Source of the DNA: Balaenoptera acutorostrata
Lineage: Eukaryota > Chordata > Mammalia > Artiodactyla > Balaenopteridae
Reading direction: 5' to 3'
Assembly (NCBI RefSeq): GCF_949987535.1
Contig: NW_026645862.1
Span: forward strand, 225,804-289,803
DNA length: 64,000 nt
Shown: piece by piece, positions 36,948 to 49,228 of the stretch
Numbering within the stretch: position 1 is the first letter of the stretch
Layout of the letters: every line of letters starts with the position of its first letter
Notes under the pieces: model-generated
The model's input: the letters and a program-made list of their open reading frames with translations, nothing else
Told to the model about the DNA's origin: nothing
The model's database searches: none
Program-made: the position numbers and the translations under genes

Positions 36948-38708
36948 TCCCAAATCTCCAGGTTCAAGGGCATCTTCCTACGTCGAAAACATGCATGAGA
37001 AACCCAGAAGATGGTACACCGTGTGATCGGGAAAGGTTTCTAAAACGCACCTCATTTCTCATCTCCTTGTGCTCGGGTTCGCCATTCCAGCCGCTTTCCT
37101 AGCCATCTCCCTCCTTGGAGATTCAGCACCTTTAACCTCCTGTTCCGTACAGGTTGCAATTTCTCCTGAGGATGAACGGGAAGAGGGGTAACCAATGAGA
37201 GACTAGCTCTAGGTGTTGGGACAGGCACAGGTCACTCTATTTTCCCATCAGGAAGAAGAATTAACCACAAGATCAGCCTGCCCGCCAGAAGCAGAAGAGG
37301 GCCTGAAGCAATCCTGCACTTTTGCGGCCAGCTCCCAAAAAAGCGACTTGAAAAATGGAGCTCAGGGGCACTGAAATTCACAAACCTGCAGAGTTATAAA
37401 TGATAACTCTAGTCCACAAATAGATTGAGGGAAGGCAACGAAGAGGATGTGAAAGCAAGGCAGAATTGCAGGAAACAGATTTCAGGACGTAGATTCGAAT
37501 CGCCTTGAAAGCACATGAAAAGCGGCAAATCGTAGACAATGATGCCCTTGGCCAAAAAAGGCGTATGGTGTTTTTCCTGAATATATTCAGGAAAAAAACC
37601 CATATGCCCTTTTTGGCCAACCAAGCAACCTGGAAAGGCAAATCAGCGCTACAAAGAAGTCTCGCTCCCCATCGGGCAAAAGAGCCATGCGGAAAAAAGT
37701 GTCAAAACCAGAAATGCAGGACCGGCCATGGAGAAATGGGAGCCTTGCTACGCTGATGGGCGGGATGTAAATTGCCAACAGCCACTCTGGAGAAGTGTAC
37801 GGTGTGTCCTGAAACATCTAAAAAACACAGCTTGGAGAGCATAGGGCACTTCCACTGATGGGCGTATAAATTGGGAAAACTGAAAATCAGCAAGACACAG
37901 GCACCCCAAAGTTTAGGGCTGCTCTGTTGACAAGAACCCCCACTTCATTACACCTTAAATATCCTAGGAAAGAGAAAAATGGATAAAGAAGTTGTGCTCC
38001 TCATGTACAATGGAATATCACTCAGCCATGAAATCAACGTCATAAGGCCAGTAGCAGCACGATGAGTGGATTTAGGTACGACGATTCTCAGTGAAATAAG
38101 TCACACAGAAAAAGACACTGATCATAAGATATCACTTATAGAGGGAATGTAAAAACCGCTACACTTGAACTGAATTACAAAACAGAACAGAGTCACACGT
38201 TTAGAAAATACACTATGGCTGCTGAACGGGAAAGGTGAGGTGGGGTGATGCATAAAACAAGGGTTTCAAATTAGCTCAGATACCGTTCCATAAACCCAAT
38301 ATGTAATAGACAAGACCTACTCCTTGCTCAGTGAACTGGACTCAACACCCCCTATTCACCGCACAAGAATATATCTGACTAGTAAGAATCTTCAAACCTA
38401 TGTATTGATATCTCTCTGTAAGTGAGTCAAGGGGGTGTAAAGCGGCATAAGCACAGCCGTGAAAAGCAGCTAAACCCCATTATAAAAATAAATGACTTTT
38501 CAAAACCTGTGAAACAAAGACAGTGAAAGAGAGAGAAATTCTTACCAAATTCGTTCAGGGGCTGTGATGCAACCTGGATTGACCATATCTAGACCCACAG
38601 CTGATTGAGACATAAGGATGGACACTCTTGGGGCTGAGAGATTTGGTGAGGTTGCGTGAGCCAATGCAGACCCTTTAAAGTAATACTGCATGGTACCCAT
38701 CCCATGGG
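36948..38708 (+). repeat. Satellite monomer M22, first of the diverged right-edge copies
   Basis: A 1,761-bp copy with many private changes (AGAGGGGTAACC, CTAGGTGTTGGG, GCGACTTG). Both palindrome arms are altered: left GTATGGTGTTTTT, right GAAAAAAACCCATATGCCC. The C that follows TATG in the consensus arm is G in both arms of this copy. Confidence 0.95.
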
Positions 38709-40466
38709 TCCCAAATCTCCGGGTTCAAGGGCATCTTCCTACGTCGAAAACATGCATGAGAAACCCAGAAGATGGTACACCGTGTGATCGGGAAAGGTTT
38801 CTAAAACGCACCTCATTTCTCATCTCCTTGAGCTCGGGGTCGCCATTCCAGCCGCTTTACTAGCCGTCTCCCTCCGTGGAGAATCAGCAGCTTTAACCTC
38901 CTGTTCCGTATAGGTTGCAATTTGTCCGGAGGATGAACGGGAAGAGGGGGAACCAATGAGAGACTAGCTCTAGGTGATGGGACAGGCACAGGTCACTCTA
39001 TTTTCCCATCAGGAAGAAGAATTAACCACAAGCTCAGCCTGCCCCCCAAAACCAGAAGAGGGCCTGAAGCAATCCTGCACTTTTGCAGCCAGCTCCCAAA
39101 AAAGCGACTTGAAAAATGGAGCTCAGGGGCACTGCAATTCACAAACCTGCAGAGTTATAAATGATAACTCTCGTCCACAAATATATTGAGGGAAGGCAAC
39201 GAAGAGGATTTGAAAGCAAGGCAGAATTGCAGGAAACAGATTTCAGGAGGTAAATTCGAATCACCTTGAAATTCCATGAAAAGCGGCAAAACTTAGAAAA
39301 TGATGCCCTTGGCCAAAAAGGGCGTATGCGTTTTTTACTGCATATATTCAGGAAAAAAACGCATACGCCCTTTTTGGCCAACCAAACAACCTGGAAAGGC
39401 AAACCAGCGCTCCAAAGAAGTCTCGCTCCCCATGGGGCAAAAGGGCCATGCGGAAAAAAGTGTCAAAACCAGAAATGAAGGACCGGCCATGGAGAAATGG
39501 GAGCCTTGTTATGCTGATGGGCGGGATGTAAATTGCCAAGAGCCACTCTGGAGAAGTGTACGGTGTGTCCTGAACCATCTAAAAAACACAGCTTGGAGAG
39601 CATAGGGCACTTCCACTCATTTGCCTATAAATTGGGAAAACTAAAAATCAGCAAGACACATGCACCCCAAAGTTTAGGGCTGCTCTGTTGACAAGAACCC
39701 CCACTTCATTACACCTTAAATATCCTAGGAAAGAGAAAAATGGATAAAGGAGTTGTGGTCCCCATGTACAATGGAATATCACTCAGCCATGAAATCAACG
39801 TCATAAGGCTAGTAGCAGCACGATGAGTGGATTTAGGTACGACGATTCTCAGTGAAATAAGTCACACAGAAAAAGACACTTATCATAAGAAGTCACTTAT
39901 AGAGGGAATGTAAAAACCGCTACACTTCAACTGAATTACAAACAGAACAGAGTCACACGTTTAGAAAACAAACTATGGCTGCTGAACGGGAAAGGTGAGG
40001 TGGGGTGATGCATAAAACAAGGGTTTCAAATTAGCTCCGATACCGTTCCATAAACCCAATATGTAAGAGACAAGACCTATTCCTTTTTCAGTGAACTGGA
40101 CTCAACACCCCCTATTCACCACACAAGAATATATCTGACTAGTAAGAATCTTCAATCTATGTATTGATATCTCTCCGTAAGTGAGTCAAGGGGGTGTAAA
40201 GCGGCATAAACACAGCCGTGAAAAGCAGCTAAACCCCATTATAAAAATAAATTACTTTTCAAAACCCGTGAAACAAAGACAGTTAAAGAGAGAGAAATTC
40301 TTAAAAACTCGTTCAGCGGCTGTGATGCAATCTGGATTGACCATATCTAGACCCACAGCTGATTGAGACATAAGGGTGGACACTCTTGGGGCTGAGAGTT
40401 TTGGTGAGGTTGGGTGAGCCAACGCAGACCCTTTAAAGTAATACTGCATGGTACCCATCCCATGGG
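38709..40466 (+). repeat. Satellite monomer M23, diverged
   Basis: Many private changes: CCGTATAGGTTGC, ATTCCATGAAAAGC, and a left palindrome arm broken by TTTTACTGCATA. It shares with M2 the block TTAGCTCCGATACC ... TATGTAAGAGAC ... CCTATTCCTTTTTC (40031-40089). Confidence 0.95.
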
Positions 40467-42226
40467 TCCCATATCCTCAGGTTCAAGGGCATCTTCCTTC
40501 GTCAAAAGCATGCGTGAGAAACCCAGAAGATGGTACACCATGTGATCGGGAAAGCTTTCTAAAACGCACCTCATTTCTCATCTCCTTGTGCTCGGGTTCG
40601 CCATTCCAGCCGCTTTACTAGCCGTCTCCCTCCTTGGAGAATTAGCACCTTTAACCTCCTGTTCCGTACAGGTTGCAATTTATCCTGAGGATGAACGGGA
40701 AGAGGGGGAACCAATGAGAGACTAGCTCTAGGTGTTGGGACAGGCACAGGTCACTCTATTTTCCCATCAGGAAGAAGAATGAACCTCAAGCTCAGCCTGC
40801 CCCCCAGAACCAGAAGAGGGCCTGAAGCAATCCTGCACTTTTGCGGACAGCTCCCAAAAAAGCGACTTGAAAAATGGAGCTCAAGGGCACTGCAATTCAC
40901 AAACCTGCAGAGTTATAAATGATAACTCTCGTCCACAAATATATTGAGGGAAGGCAACGAAGAGGCTTTGAAAGCAAGGCAGAATTGCAGGAAACAGATT
41001 TCAGGACGTAGATTCGAATCGCCTTGAAAGCACATGAAAAGCGGCAAAACGTGGACAATGATGCCCTTGGCCAAAAAGGGCGTATGCGTTTTTTCCTGAA
41101 TATATTCAGGAAAAAACGCATAGGCCCTTTTTAGCCAACCAAGCAACCTGGAAAGGCAAATCAGCGCTCAAAAGAAGTCTCCCTCCCCAGCGGGCAAAAG
41201 GGCCATGCGGAAAAAAGTGTCCAAACCAGAAATGCAGGACCGGCCATGGAGAAATGGGAGCCTTGATACGCTGATGGGCGGGATGTAAGTTGCCAACAGC
41301 CACTCTGGAGAAGTGTACGGTGTGTCCTGAAACATCTAAAAAACACAGCTTAGAGAGCATAGGGCACTTCCACTCATAGGCGTATAAATTGGGAAAACTT
41401 AAAATCAGCAAGACACAGGCACAACAAAGTTTAGGGCTGCTCTGTTGACAAGAACCCCCACTTCATTAAACCTTAAATATCCTAGGAAAGAGAAAAATGG
41501 ATAAAGAACTTGGGGTCCTCATATACAGTGGAATATGACTCAGCCATGAAATCAACGTCATAAGGCTAGTAGCAGCACGATGAGTGGATTTAGGTACGAC
41601 GATTCTAAGTGAAATAAGTCACACAGAAAAAGACACTTATCATAAGATATCACTTATAGAGGGAATGTAAAAACCGCTACACTTGAACTGAATTACAAAA
41701 CAGAACAGAGTCACAGGTTTAGAAAACACACTGTGGCTGCTGAACAGGAAAGGTGAGGTGGGGTGATGCATAAAGCAAAGGTTTGAAATTAGCTCAGATA
41801 CCGTTCCATAAACCCAATATGTAATAGACAAGACCTACTCCTTGCTAAGTGAACTGGACTCAACACCCCCTATTCACTGCACAAGAATATATCTGACTAG
41901 AAAGAATCTTCAAACCTATGTATTGATATCTCTCTGTAAGTGAGTCAAGGGTGTGTAAAGCGGCATAAACACAGCCGTGAAAAGCAGCTAAACCCCATTA
42001 TAAAAATAAATTACTTTTCAAAACCCGTGAAACAAAGACAGTGAAAGAGAGAGAAATTCTTACAAAATTCGTTCAGGGGCTGTGATGCAACCTGGATTGA
42101 CCATATCTACACCCACTGCTGACTGAAACATAAGGGTGGACACTCTTGCGGCTCAGAGGTTTGGTGAGGTTGGGGGAGCCAACCCAGACCCTTTAAATTA
42201 ATACTGCATGGTACCCATCCCATGGG
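40467..42226 (+). repeat. Satellite monomer M24, diverged
   Basis: Private changes include CGTCAAAAGCATGCG near 40500, the right palindrome arm CATAGGCCCTTTTTAGCC, AAAGCAAAGGTTTG near 41773 and GTTGGGGGAGCC near 42170. Confidence 0.95.
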
Positions 42227-43984
42227 TCCCAAAACTCCAGGTTCAAGGGCATCTTCCTAAATCGGAAACATGCATGAGAAACCCAGAAGATGGTACACCG
42301 TGTGATCGGGAAAGGTTTCTAAAACGCACCTCATTTCTCATCTCCTTGTGCTCGGGTTCGCCATTCCAGCCGCTTTACTAGCCATCTCCCTCCTTGGAGA
42401 ATCAGCACCTTTAACCTACTGTTCCATACAAGTTGCAATTTGTCCTGAGGATGAATGGGAAGAGGGGGAACCAATGATAGACAAGCCGTAGGTGTTGGGA
42501 GAGGCACAGGTCACTCTATTTACCCATCAGGAAGAAGAATTAACCACAAGCTCAGCCTGCCCCCCAGAACCAAACGAGGGCCTGAAGCAATCCTGCACTT
42601 TTGCAGCCAGGTCCCAAAAAAGCGAGATGAAAAATGGAGCTCAGGGGCCTGCAATTCACAAACCTGCAGAGTAATAAATGATAACTCTCGTCCACAAATA
42701 TATTGAGGGAAGGCAACGAAGAGGATTTGAAAGCAAGGGAGAATTGCAGGAAACAGATTTCAGGAGGTAGATTCGAATCGCCTTGAAAGCACATGAGAAG
42801 CCGCAACACGTGGACAATGATGCCCTTCGCCAAAAACGGCGTATGCGTTTTTTCCTGAATATATTCAGGATAAAACGCATACGCCCTTTTTGGCCAACCA
42901 AGCAACCTGGAAAGGCAAATCAGCGCTACAAAGAAGTCTCGCTCCCCATCGGGCAAAAGGGCCATGTGGAAAAAAGTGTCAAAACCAAAAATGCAGGACC
43001 GGCCATGGAGAAACGGGAGCCTTGCTACGCTGATGGGCGGGATGTAAATTGCCAACAGCCACTCTGGAGAAGTGCACGGTGTGTCCTGAAACATCTAAAA
43101 AACACAGCTTGGAGAGCATAGGGCACTTCCACTCATGGGCGTATAAATTGAGAAAACTAAAAATCAGCAAGACACAGGCACCCCAAAGTTTGGGCTGCTC
43201 TGTTGACAAGAACCCCCACTTCATTACACCTTAAATATCCTAGGAAAGAGGAAAATGGATAAAGAAGTTGTGGTCCTCATGTACAATGGAATATCACTCA
43301 GCCATGAAATCAACGTCATAAGGCTAGTAGCAGCACGATGAGTGGATTTAGGTACGACGATTCTAAGTGAAATAAGTCACACAGAAAAAGACACTTATCA
43401 TAAGAAATCAGTTATAGAGGGAATGTAAAAGCCGCTACACTTGAACTGAATTACAAAACAGAACAGAGTCACACGTTCAGAAAACACACTATGGCTGCTG
43501 AACGGGAAAGGTGAGGTGGGGTGATGCATAAAACAAGGGTTTCAAATTAGCTCAGATACCGTTCCATAAACCCAATATGTAATAGACAAGACCTACTCCT
43601 TGCTCAGTGAACTGGACTCAACACCCCCTATTCACCGCACAAGAATATATCTGACTAGTAAGAATCTTCAAACCTATGTATTGATATCACTCTGTAAGTG
43701 AGTCAAGGGGGTGTAAAGCGGCATAAGCACAGCCGTGAAAAGCAGCTAAACCCCATTATAAAAATAAATTACTTTTCAAAACCCGTGAAACAAAGACAGT
43801 GAAAGAGAGAGAAATTCTTACCAAATTCGTTCAGGGGCTGTGATGCAACCTGGATTGACTATATCTAGACCCACAGCTGATTGAGACATAAGGGTGGACA
43901 CTCTTGGGGCTCAGAGGTTTGGTGAGGTTGGGTGAGCCAACGCAGACCCTTTAAAGTAATACTGCATGGTACCCATCCCATGGG
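42227..43984 (+). repeat. Satellite monomer M25, diverged
   Basis: Length is 1,758 bp. It has CCTAAATCGGAAAC, AACCAAACGAGGG and a deletion in CAGGGGCCTGCAATTC near 42643. GCCGCAACACGTGG is shared with M28, three monomers further on. Confidence 0.95.
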
Positions 43985-45743
43985 TCCCAAACCTCCAGCT
44001 TCAAGGGCATCTTCCTACGTCGAAAACATGCATGAGAAACCCAGAAAATAGTACACCGTGTGATCGGGAAAGTTTTCTAAAACGCACCTCATTTCTCATC
44101 TCCTTGAGCTCAGGTTCGCCATTCCAGCCGCTTTACTAGCCGTCTCCCTCCGTGGAGAATCAACACCTTAACCTCCTGTTCCGAACAGGTTGCAGTTTGT
44201 CCTGAGGATGAACGGGAACAGGGGGAACCAATGAGAGACTAACTCTAGGTGTTGGGACAGGCAGAGGTCACTCTATTTTCCCATCAGGAAGAAGAATTAA
44301 CCACAAGCTCAGCCTGCCCCCCAGAACCAGAAGAGGGCCTGAAGCAATCTTGCAATTTTGCGGCCAGCTCCCATAAAAGCGACTTGAAAAATGGAGCTCA
44401 GCGGCACTGAAATTCACAAACCTGCAGAGTTATAAATGATAACTCTCGTCCACAAATATATTGAGGGAAGGCAACGAAGAGGATTTGTAAGCAAGGCAGA
44501 ATTGCAGGAAACAGATTTCAGGAGGTAGATTCGAATCGCCTTGAAAGCACATGAAAAGCTGCAAAACGTGGACAATGATGCCCTTGGCCAAAAAAGGCGT
44601 ATGCGTTTTTTCCTGAATATATTCAGGAAAAAACACATACGCCCTTTTTGGCCAACCAAGCACCCTGGAAAGGCAAATCAGTGCTACAAATAAGTCTCGC
44701 TCCCCAGCGGGCAAAAGGGCCATGCGGAAAAAAGTGTCCAAACCAGAAATGCAGGACCGGCCATGGAGAAATGGGAGCCGTGCTACGCTGATGGGCGGGA
44801 TGTAAATTGCCAACAGCCACATTGGAGAAGTGTACGCTGTGTCCTGAAACATTTAAAAAACACAGCTTGGAGAGCATAGGGCACTTCCACTCATGGGCGT
44901 ATAAATTGGGAAAACTACAAATCAGCAAGACACAGGCACCCCAAAGTTTAGGGCTGCTCTGTTGACAAGAACCCCCACTTCATTACACCTTAAATATCCT
45001 AAGAAAGAGAAAAATGGATAAAGAAGTTGTGGTCCTCATGTACAATGGAATATCACTCAGCCATGAAAGCAACGTCATAAGGCTAGTAGCAGCACGATGA
45101 GTGGATTTAGGTACGACGATTCTAAGTGAAATAAGTCACACAGAAAAAGACACTTATCATAAGATATCACTTATAGAGGGAATGTAAAAACCGCTACACT
45201 TGAACTGAATTACAAAACAGAATAGAGTCACACGTTCAGAAAACACACTATGGCTGCTGAACGGGAAAGGTGAGGTGGGGTGATGCATAAAACAAGGGTT
45301 TCAAATTAGCTCAGATACCGTTCCATAAACCCAATATGTAGTAGACAAGACCTACACCTTGCTCAGTGAACTGGACTCAACACGCCCTATTCACCGCAGA
45401 AGAATATATCTCACTAGTAAGAATCTTCAAACCTATGTATTGATATCTCTCTGTAAGTGAGTCAAGGGGGTGTAAAGCGTCATAAACACAGCCGTGAAAA
45501 GCAGCTAAACCCCATTATAAAAATAAATGACTTTTCAAAACCCGTGAAACAAAGACAGTGAAAGAGAGAGAAATTCTTACAAAATTCGTTCAGGGGCTGT
45601 GATGCAACCTGGATTGACCATATCTAGACCCACAGCTGATTGAGACATAAGGGTGGACACTCTTGGGGCTCAGAGGTTTGGTGAGGTTGCATGAGCCAAC
45701 GCAGACCCTTTAAAGTAATACTGCATGGTACCCATCCCATGGG
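43985..45743 (+). repeat. Satellite monomer M26, diverged
   Basis: Private changes include CAGAAAATAGTACACC (near 44042), TTGAGCTCAGG, CACCTTAACCTCC with a base missing near 44164, and a right palindrome arm AAACACATACGCC. Confidence 0.95.
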
Positions 45744-47503
45744 TCCCAAATCTCCAGGTTCAAGGGCATCTTCCTACGTCGAAAACATGCATGAGAAACT
45801 CAGAAGATGGTACACCATGTGATCGGGAAAGGTTTCTAAAAGGCACCTCATTTCTCATCTCCTTGTGCTCGGGTTCGCCATTCCAGCCGCTTTACTAGCC
45901 ACCTCCTTCCTTAGAGGATCAGCACCGTTAACCTCCTCTTCCGTACAGGTTGCAATTTGTCCTGAGGATGAACGGGAACACGGGGAACCAATGAGAGACT
46001 AGCTCTAGGTATTGGGACAGGCACAGGTCACTCTATTTTCCAATGAGGAAGAAGAATTAACCACAAGCTCAGCCTGCCCCCCAGAACCAGAAGAGGGCCT
46101 GAAGCAATCCTGCGCTTTTGCGGCCAGCTCCCAAAAAAGCGACTTGAGAAATGGAGCTCAGGGGCACTGCAATTCACAAACCTGCAGAGTTATAAATGAT
46201 AACTCTCGTCCACAAATATATTGAGGGAAGGCAACGAAGAGGATTTGAAAGCAAGGCAGAATTAGAGGAAACAGATTTCAGGAGGTAGATTCGAATCGCC
46301 TTGAAAGCACATGAAAAGCGGCAAAACGTAGACAGTGATGCCCTTCGCCAAAAAGGGCGTATGCGTTTTTTCCTGAATATATTCAGGAAAAAACGCATAC
46401 GCCCTTTTTGGCCAACCAAGCAACCTGGAAAGGCAAATCAGCGCTACAAAGAAGTCTCGCTCCCCATCGGGCAAAAGGGCCATGCGGAAAAAAGTGTCAA
46501 AACCAGAAATGCAGAACCGGCCATGGAGAAATGGGAGCCTTGCTACGCTGATGGGCAGGATGTAAATTGCCAACAGCCACTCTGGAGAAGTGTACGGTGT
46601 GTCCTGAAACATCTAAAAAACACAGTTTGGAGAGCATAGGGCACTTCCACTCATGGGCGTATAAATTGGGAAAACTAAAAATCAGCAAGACAAAGGCACC
46701 CCAAAGTTTAGGGCTGCTCTGTTGACAAGAACCCCCACTTCATTACACCTTAAATATCCTAGGAAAGAGAAAAATGGATAAAGAAGTTGTGCTCCTCATG
46801 TACAATGGAATATCACTCAGCCATGAAATCAACGTCATAAGTCCAGTAGCAGCACGATGAGTGGATTTAGGTACGACGATTCTCAGTGAAATAAGTCACA
46901 CAGAAAAAGACACTTATCATAAGATATCACTTATAGAGGGAATGTAAAAACCGATACACTTGAACTGAATTACAAAACAGAACAGAGTCACACGTTTAGA
47001 AAACACACTATGGCTGCTGAACGGGAAATGTGAGGTGGGGTGATGCATAAAACAAGGGTTTCAAATTACCTCAGATACCGTTCCATAAACCCAATATGTA
47101 TTAGAAAAGACCTACTCCTCGCTCAGTGAACTGGACTCAACACCCCCTATTCACCGCACAAGAATATATCTGACTAGTAAGAATCTTCAAACCTATGTAT
47201 TGATATCTCTCTGTAAGTGAGTCAAGGGGGTGTAAAGCGGCATAAATACAGCCGTGAAAAGCAGATAAACACCATTATAAACATAAATTACTTTTCAAAA
47301 CCCGTGAAACAAAGACAGTGAAAGAGAGAGAAATTCTTACAAAATTCGTTCAGGGGCTGTGATGCAACCTGGATTGACCATGTCTAGACCCACAGCTGAT
47401 TGAGACATAAGGGTGGACACTCTTGGGGCTCAGAGGTTTGGTGAGGTTGGGTGAGCCAACGCAGACCCTTTAAAGTAATACTGCATGGTACCCATCCCAT
47501 GGG
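45744..47503 (+). repeat. Satellite monomer M27, diverged
   Basis: Private changes include CTCCTTCCTTAGAGGATC, CTAGGTATTGGG and CCAATGAGGAAG. The outer left palindrome base pairs are altered (CCTTCGCCAAAAAG). GTTGTGCTCC is shared with M22. Confidence 0.95.
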
Positions 47504-48142
47504 TCAAAAATCTCCAGGTTCAAGGGCATCTTCCTACGTCGAAAACATGCATGAGAAACCCAGAAGATGGTACACCATGTGATCGGGAAAGGTTTCTAAA
47601 ACGCACCTCATTTCTCATCTCCTTGTGCTCGGGTTCGCCATTCCACCCGCTTTACTAGCCATCTCCCTCCTTGGAGAATCAGCACCTTTAACCTCCTGTT
47701 CCGTACAGGTAGCAATTTGTCCTGAGGATGCACGGGAAGAGGGGGAACCAATGAGAGACTAGCTCTAGGGGTTGGGACAGGCACAGGTCACTCTATTTTC
47801 CCATCAGGAAGAAGAATTAACCACAAGCTCAGCCTGCCCCCCAGAACCAGAAGAGGGCCTGAAGCAATCTTGCACTTTTGCGGCCTCTCCCATAAAAGCG
47901 AGTTGAAAAATGGAGCTCAGGAGCCCTGCAATTCACAAACCTGCAGAGTTATAAATGATAACTCTCGTCCACAAATATACTGAAGAAGGCAACGAAGAGG
48001 ATTTGAAAGGAAGGCAGAATTGCAGGAAACAGATTTCAGGAGGTAGATTCGAAACGCCTTGAAAGCACATGAAAAGCCGCAACACGTGGACAATGATGCC
48101 CTTGGCCAAAGAGGGCGTATGCGTTTTTTCCTGAATATATTC
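47504..48142 (+). repeat. Truncated satellite monomer M28, cut at the palindrome centre
   Basis: Only the first 639 bp of the monomer are present. Sequence follows the consensus through the left palindrome arm and GAATATATTC (48133-48142), then passes without spacer into CTAATCCTAACCC. It has a short deletion near 47884 (GCGGCCTCTCCC) and shares GCCGCAACACGTGG with M25. Confidence 0.93.
48102..48142. repeat. Half palindrome at the satellite/telomere-like junction
   Basis: The left arm of the palindrome is present (48102-48137, one change: AAAGAGGGC) plus 5 bases of the right arm (TATTC, 48138-48142). The rest of the right arm is replaced by telomere-like sequence, so the breakpoint lies 5 bases past the axis of symmetry, at what would be the hairpin tip. 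Confidence 0.9.
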
Positions 48143-48302
48143 CTAATCCTAACCCGTACCCTAAACCGAGCCCTAAACTTAACACTAAACCTAACCCTAA
48201 CCCTAACCCTTACCCTACGCCCTACCCGAACCCCTCCCCGAACCCGTACCCTAAGCCGTACCCTAACCCTCACCCTAACCCTAACCCTAACCCTAAGCTA
48301 CC
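48143..48302 (+). repeat. Telomere-like run joining the large satellite to the composite array
   Basis: Begins CTAATCCTAACCCGTACC in the middle of the ordered variant series, so the first telomere-like block is entered partway through. It continues with ACCGAGCCC, CCTCCCCGAACC and CTAAGCCGTACC and ends in CCCTAAGCTACC. Confidence 0.85.
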
Positions 48303-48806
48303 CTTGACTGCTTCTGCCTCCAATAGATTTCCTAAGCACTAGTGATTTAAGGAACAGGTTATAAAGAGAATCCCAATGTGATTTCTGATAATTGGTGTGC
48401 TCCTTATCTTCTCCTAGTGTCTAAACTCTTCTCCATGGCTGGACCCCCAAATAATATTCCTTTACGTGCTAAGGGGTATCTAGAGAGTGGGATAGGTTTA
48501 ATAACTACCCTCACCCTAACGCGTACCCTAACCCTAACCCCTACCCTAACCCTAACGCGTACCTAATCCTAACCCTTACCCTAAACCGAGCCCTAACCCT
48601 AACACTAACCCTAACCCTAACCCTAACCCATACCCTACGCCCTCCCCGAACCCCTCCCCGAACCCGTACCCTAAGCCGTACCCTAACCCTCACCCTAACC
48701 CTAACCCTAACACATTCCCTACACCGTACCCGAACCGCTCCCTGAACCCGTACCCTAAGCCATACCCTAACCCTCCCCCTAACCCTAACCCTAACCCTAA
48801 GCTCCC
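48303..48806 (+). repeat. Composite unit U1 (504 bp, internally expanded)
   Basis: About 90 bp longer than the other units. The late-variant series (CCATACCC, CCCTCCCCGAACC, AAGCCGTACC) is followed by a second degenerate copy with CACATTCCCTACACC, CCGCTCCCTGAACC and AAGCCATACC, an apparent local duplication within the telomere-like half. Confidence 0.85.
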
Positions 48807-49228
48807 CTTGACCGCTTCTGCCTCCACTAGATTTCCTAAGCACTAGTGTTTTAAGGAACAGGTTAAAAAGAGAATCGTAATGTGCTTTCTTGATAATGGG
48901 TGTTTTCCTTATCTTATCCTAGTGTCTAAACTCTTCTCCATGGCTGGAACCCCAAATAATATTCCTTTACGTGCTAAGGGGTATCTAGAGAGTGGGATAG
49001 GTTTAATAACTACCCTAACCCTAACGCGTACCCTAACCCTAACCCCTACCCTACCCCTAACGCGTACCCTAATCCTAACCCGTAACCTAAACCGAGCCCT
49101 AACCCTAACACTAACCGTAACCCTAACCCTAACCCAGACCCTACGCCCTACCCGGACCCCACCCCAAACCCGTACCCTAAGCCGTACCCTAACACTCACC
49201 CTAACCCTAACCCTAACCCTAAGCTAAC
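48807..49228 (+). repeat. Composite unit U2 (422 bp)
   Basis: A full unit, with ACCGCTTCTG at its start and GGAACCCCAAATAA in the unique part. Its telomere-like half has CCCGGACCCCACCCC where other units have CCCCTCCCCG. Confidence 0.85.

Larger units (their letters stand above)
1..48142 (+). repeat. Common-cetacean-type satellite array, 27 full monomers plus one truncated, period 1758-1761 bp
   Basis: The landmark TCCCAAATCTCC or a close variant recurs at 1, 1760, 3520, 5279, 7039, 8798, 10557, 12316, 14074, 15834, 17592, 19352, 21112, 22872, 24632, 26392, 28152, 29912, 31671, 33430, 35189, 36948, 38709, 40467, 42227, 43985, 45744 and 47504. All copies are in the same orientation with no foreign insertion. 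The monomer phase used here is arbitrary (window start). Established knowledge, from memory: cetaceans share an abundant satellite of about 1.75 kb (about 1.58 kb in delphinids) in C-band heterochromatin; this array agrees in length and in carrying an L1-derived part. Copies in the middle differ by few single-base changes, whereas M22-M28 carry many more. No gene is supported. Tandem-array assembly errors cannot be excluded from sequence alone. Confidence 0.95.

Noticed and set aside
1..48142. CENP-B box in the satellite monomer
   Set aside because: Candidates such as ATTCGTTCAGGGG, GATTCGAATCG and the reverse complement of CCTACGTCGAAAAC fail at the invariant A and/or CGGG positions. No match to the 17-bp consensus was found by eye.
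269..48307. Dozens of recurrent open frames of 60-180 codons on both strands of the satellite
   Set aside because: They recur only because the DNA itself is repeated. They overlap each other on both strands, change length with single-base indels (M1, M3), show no known domain, and partly mirror each other through the palindrome.
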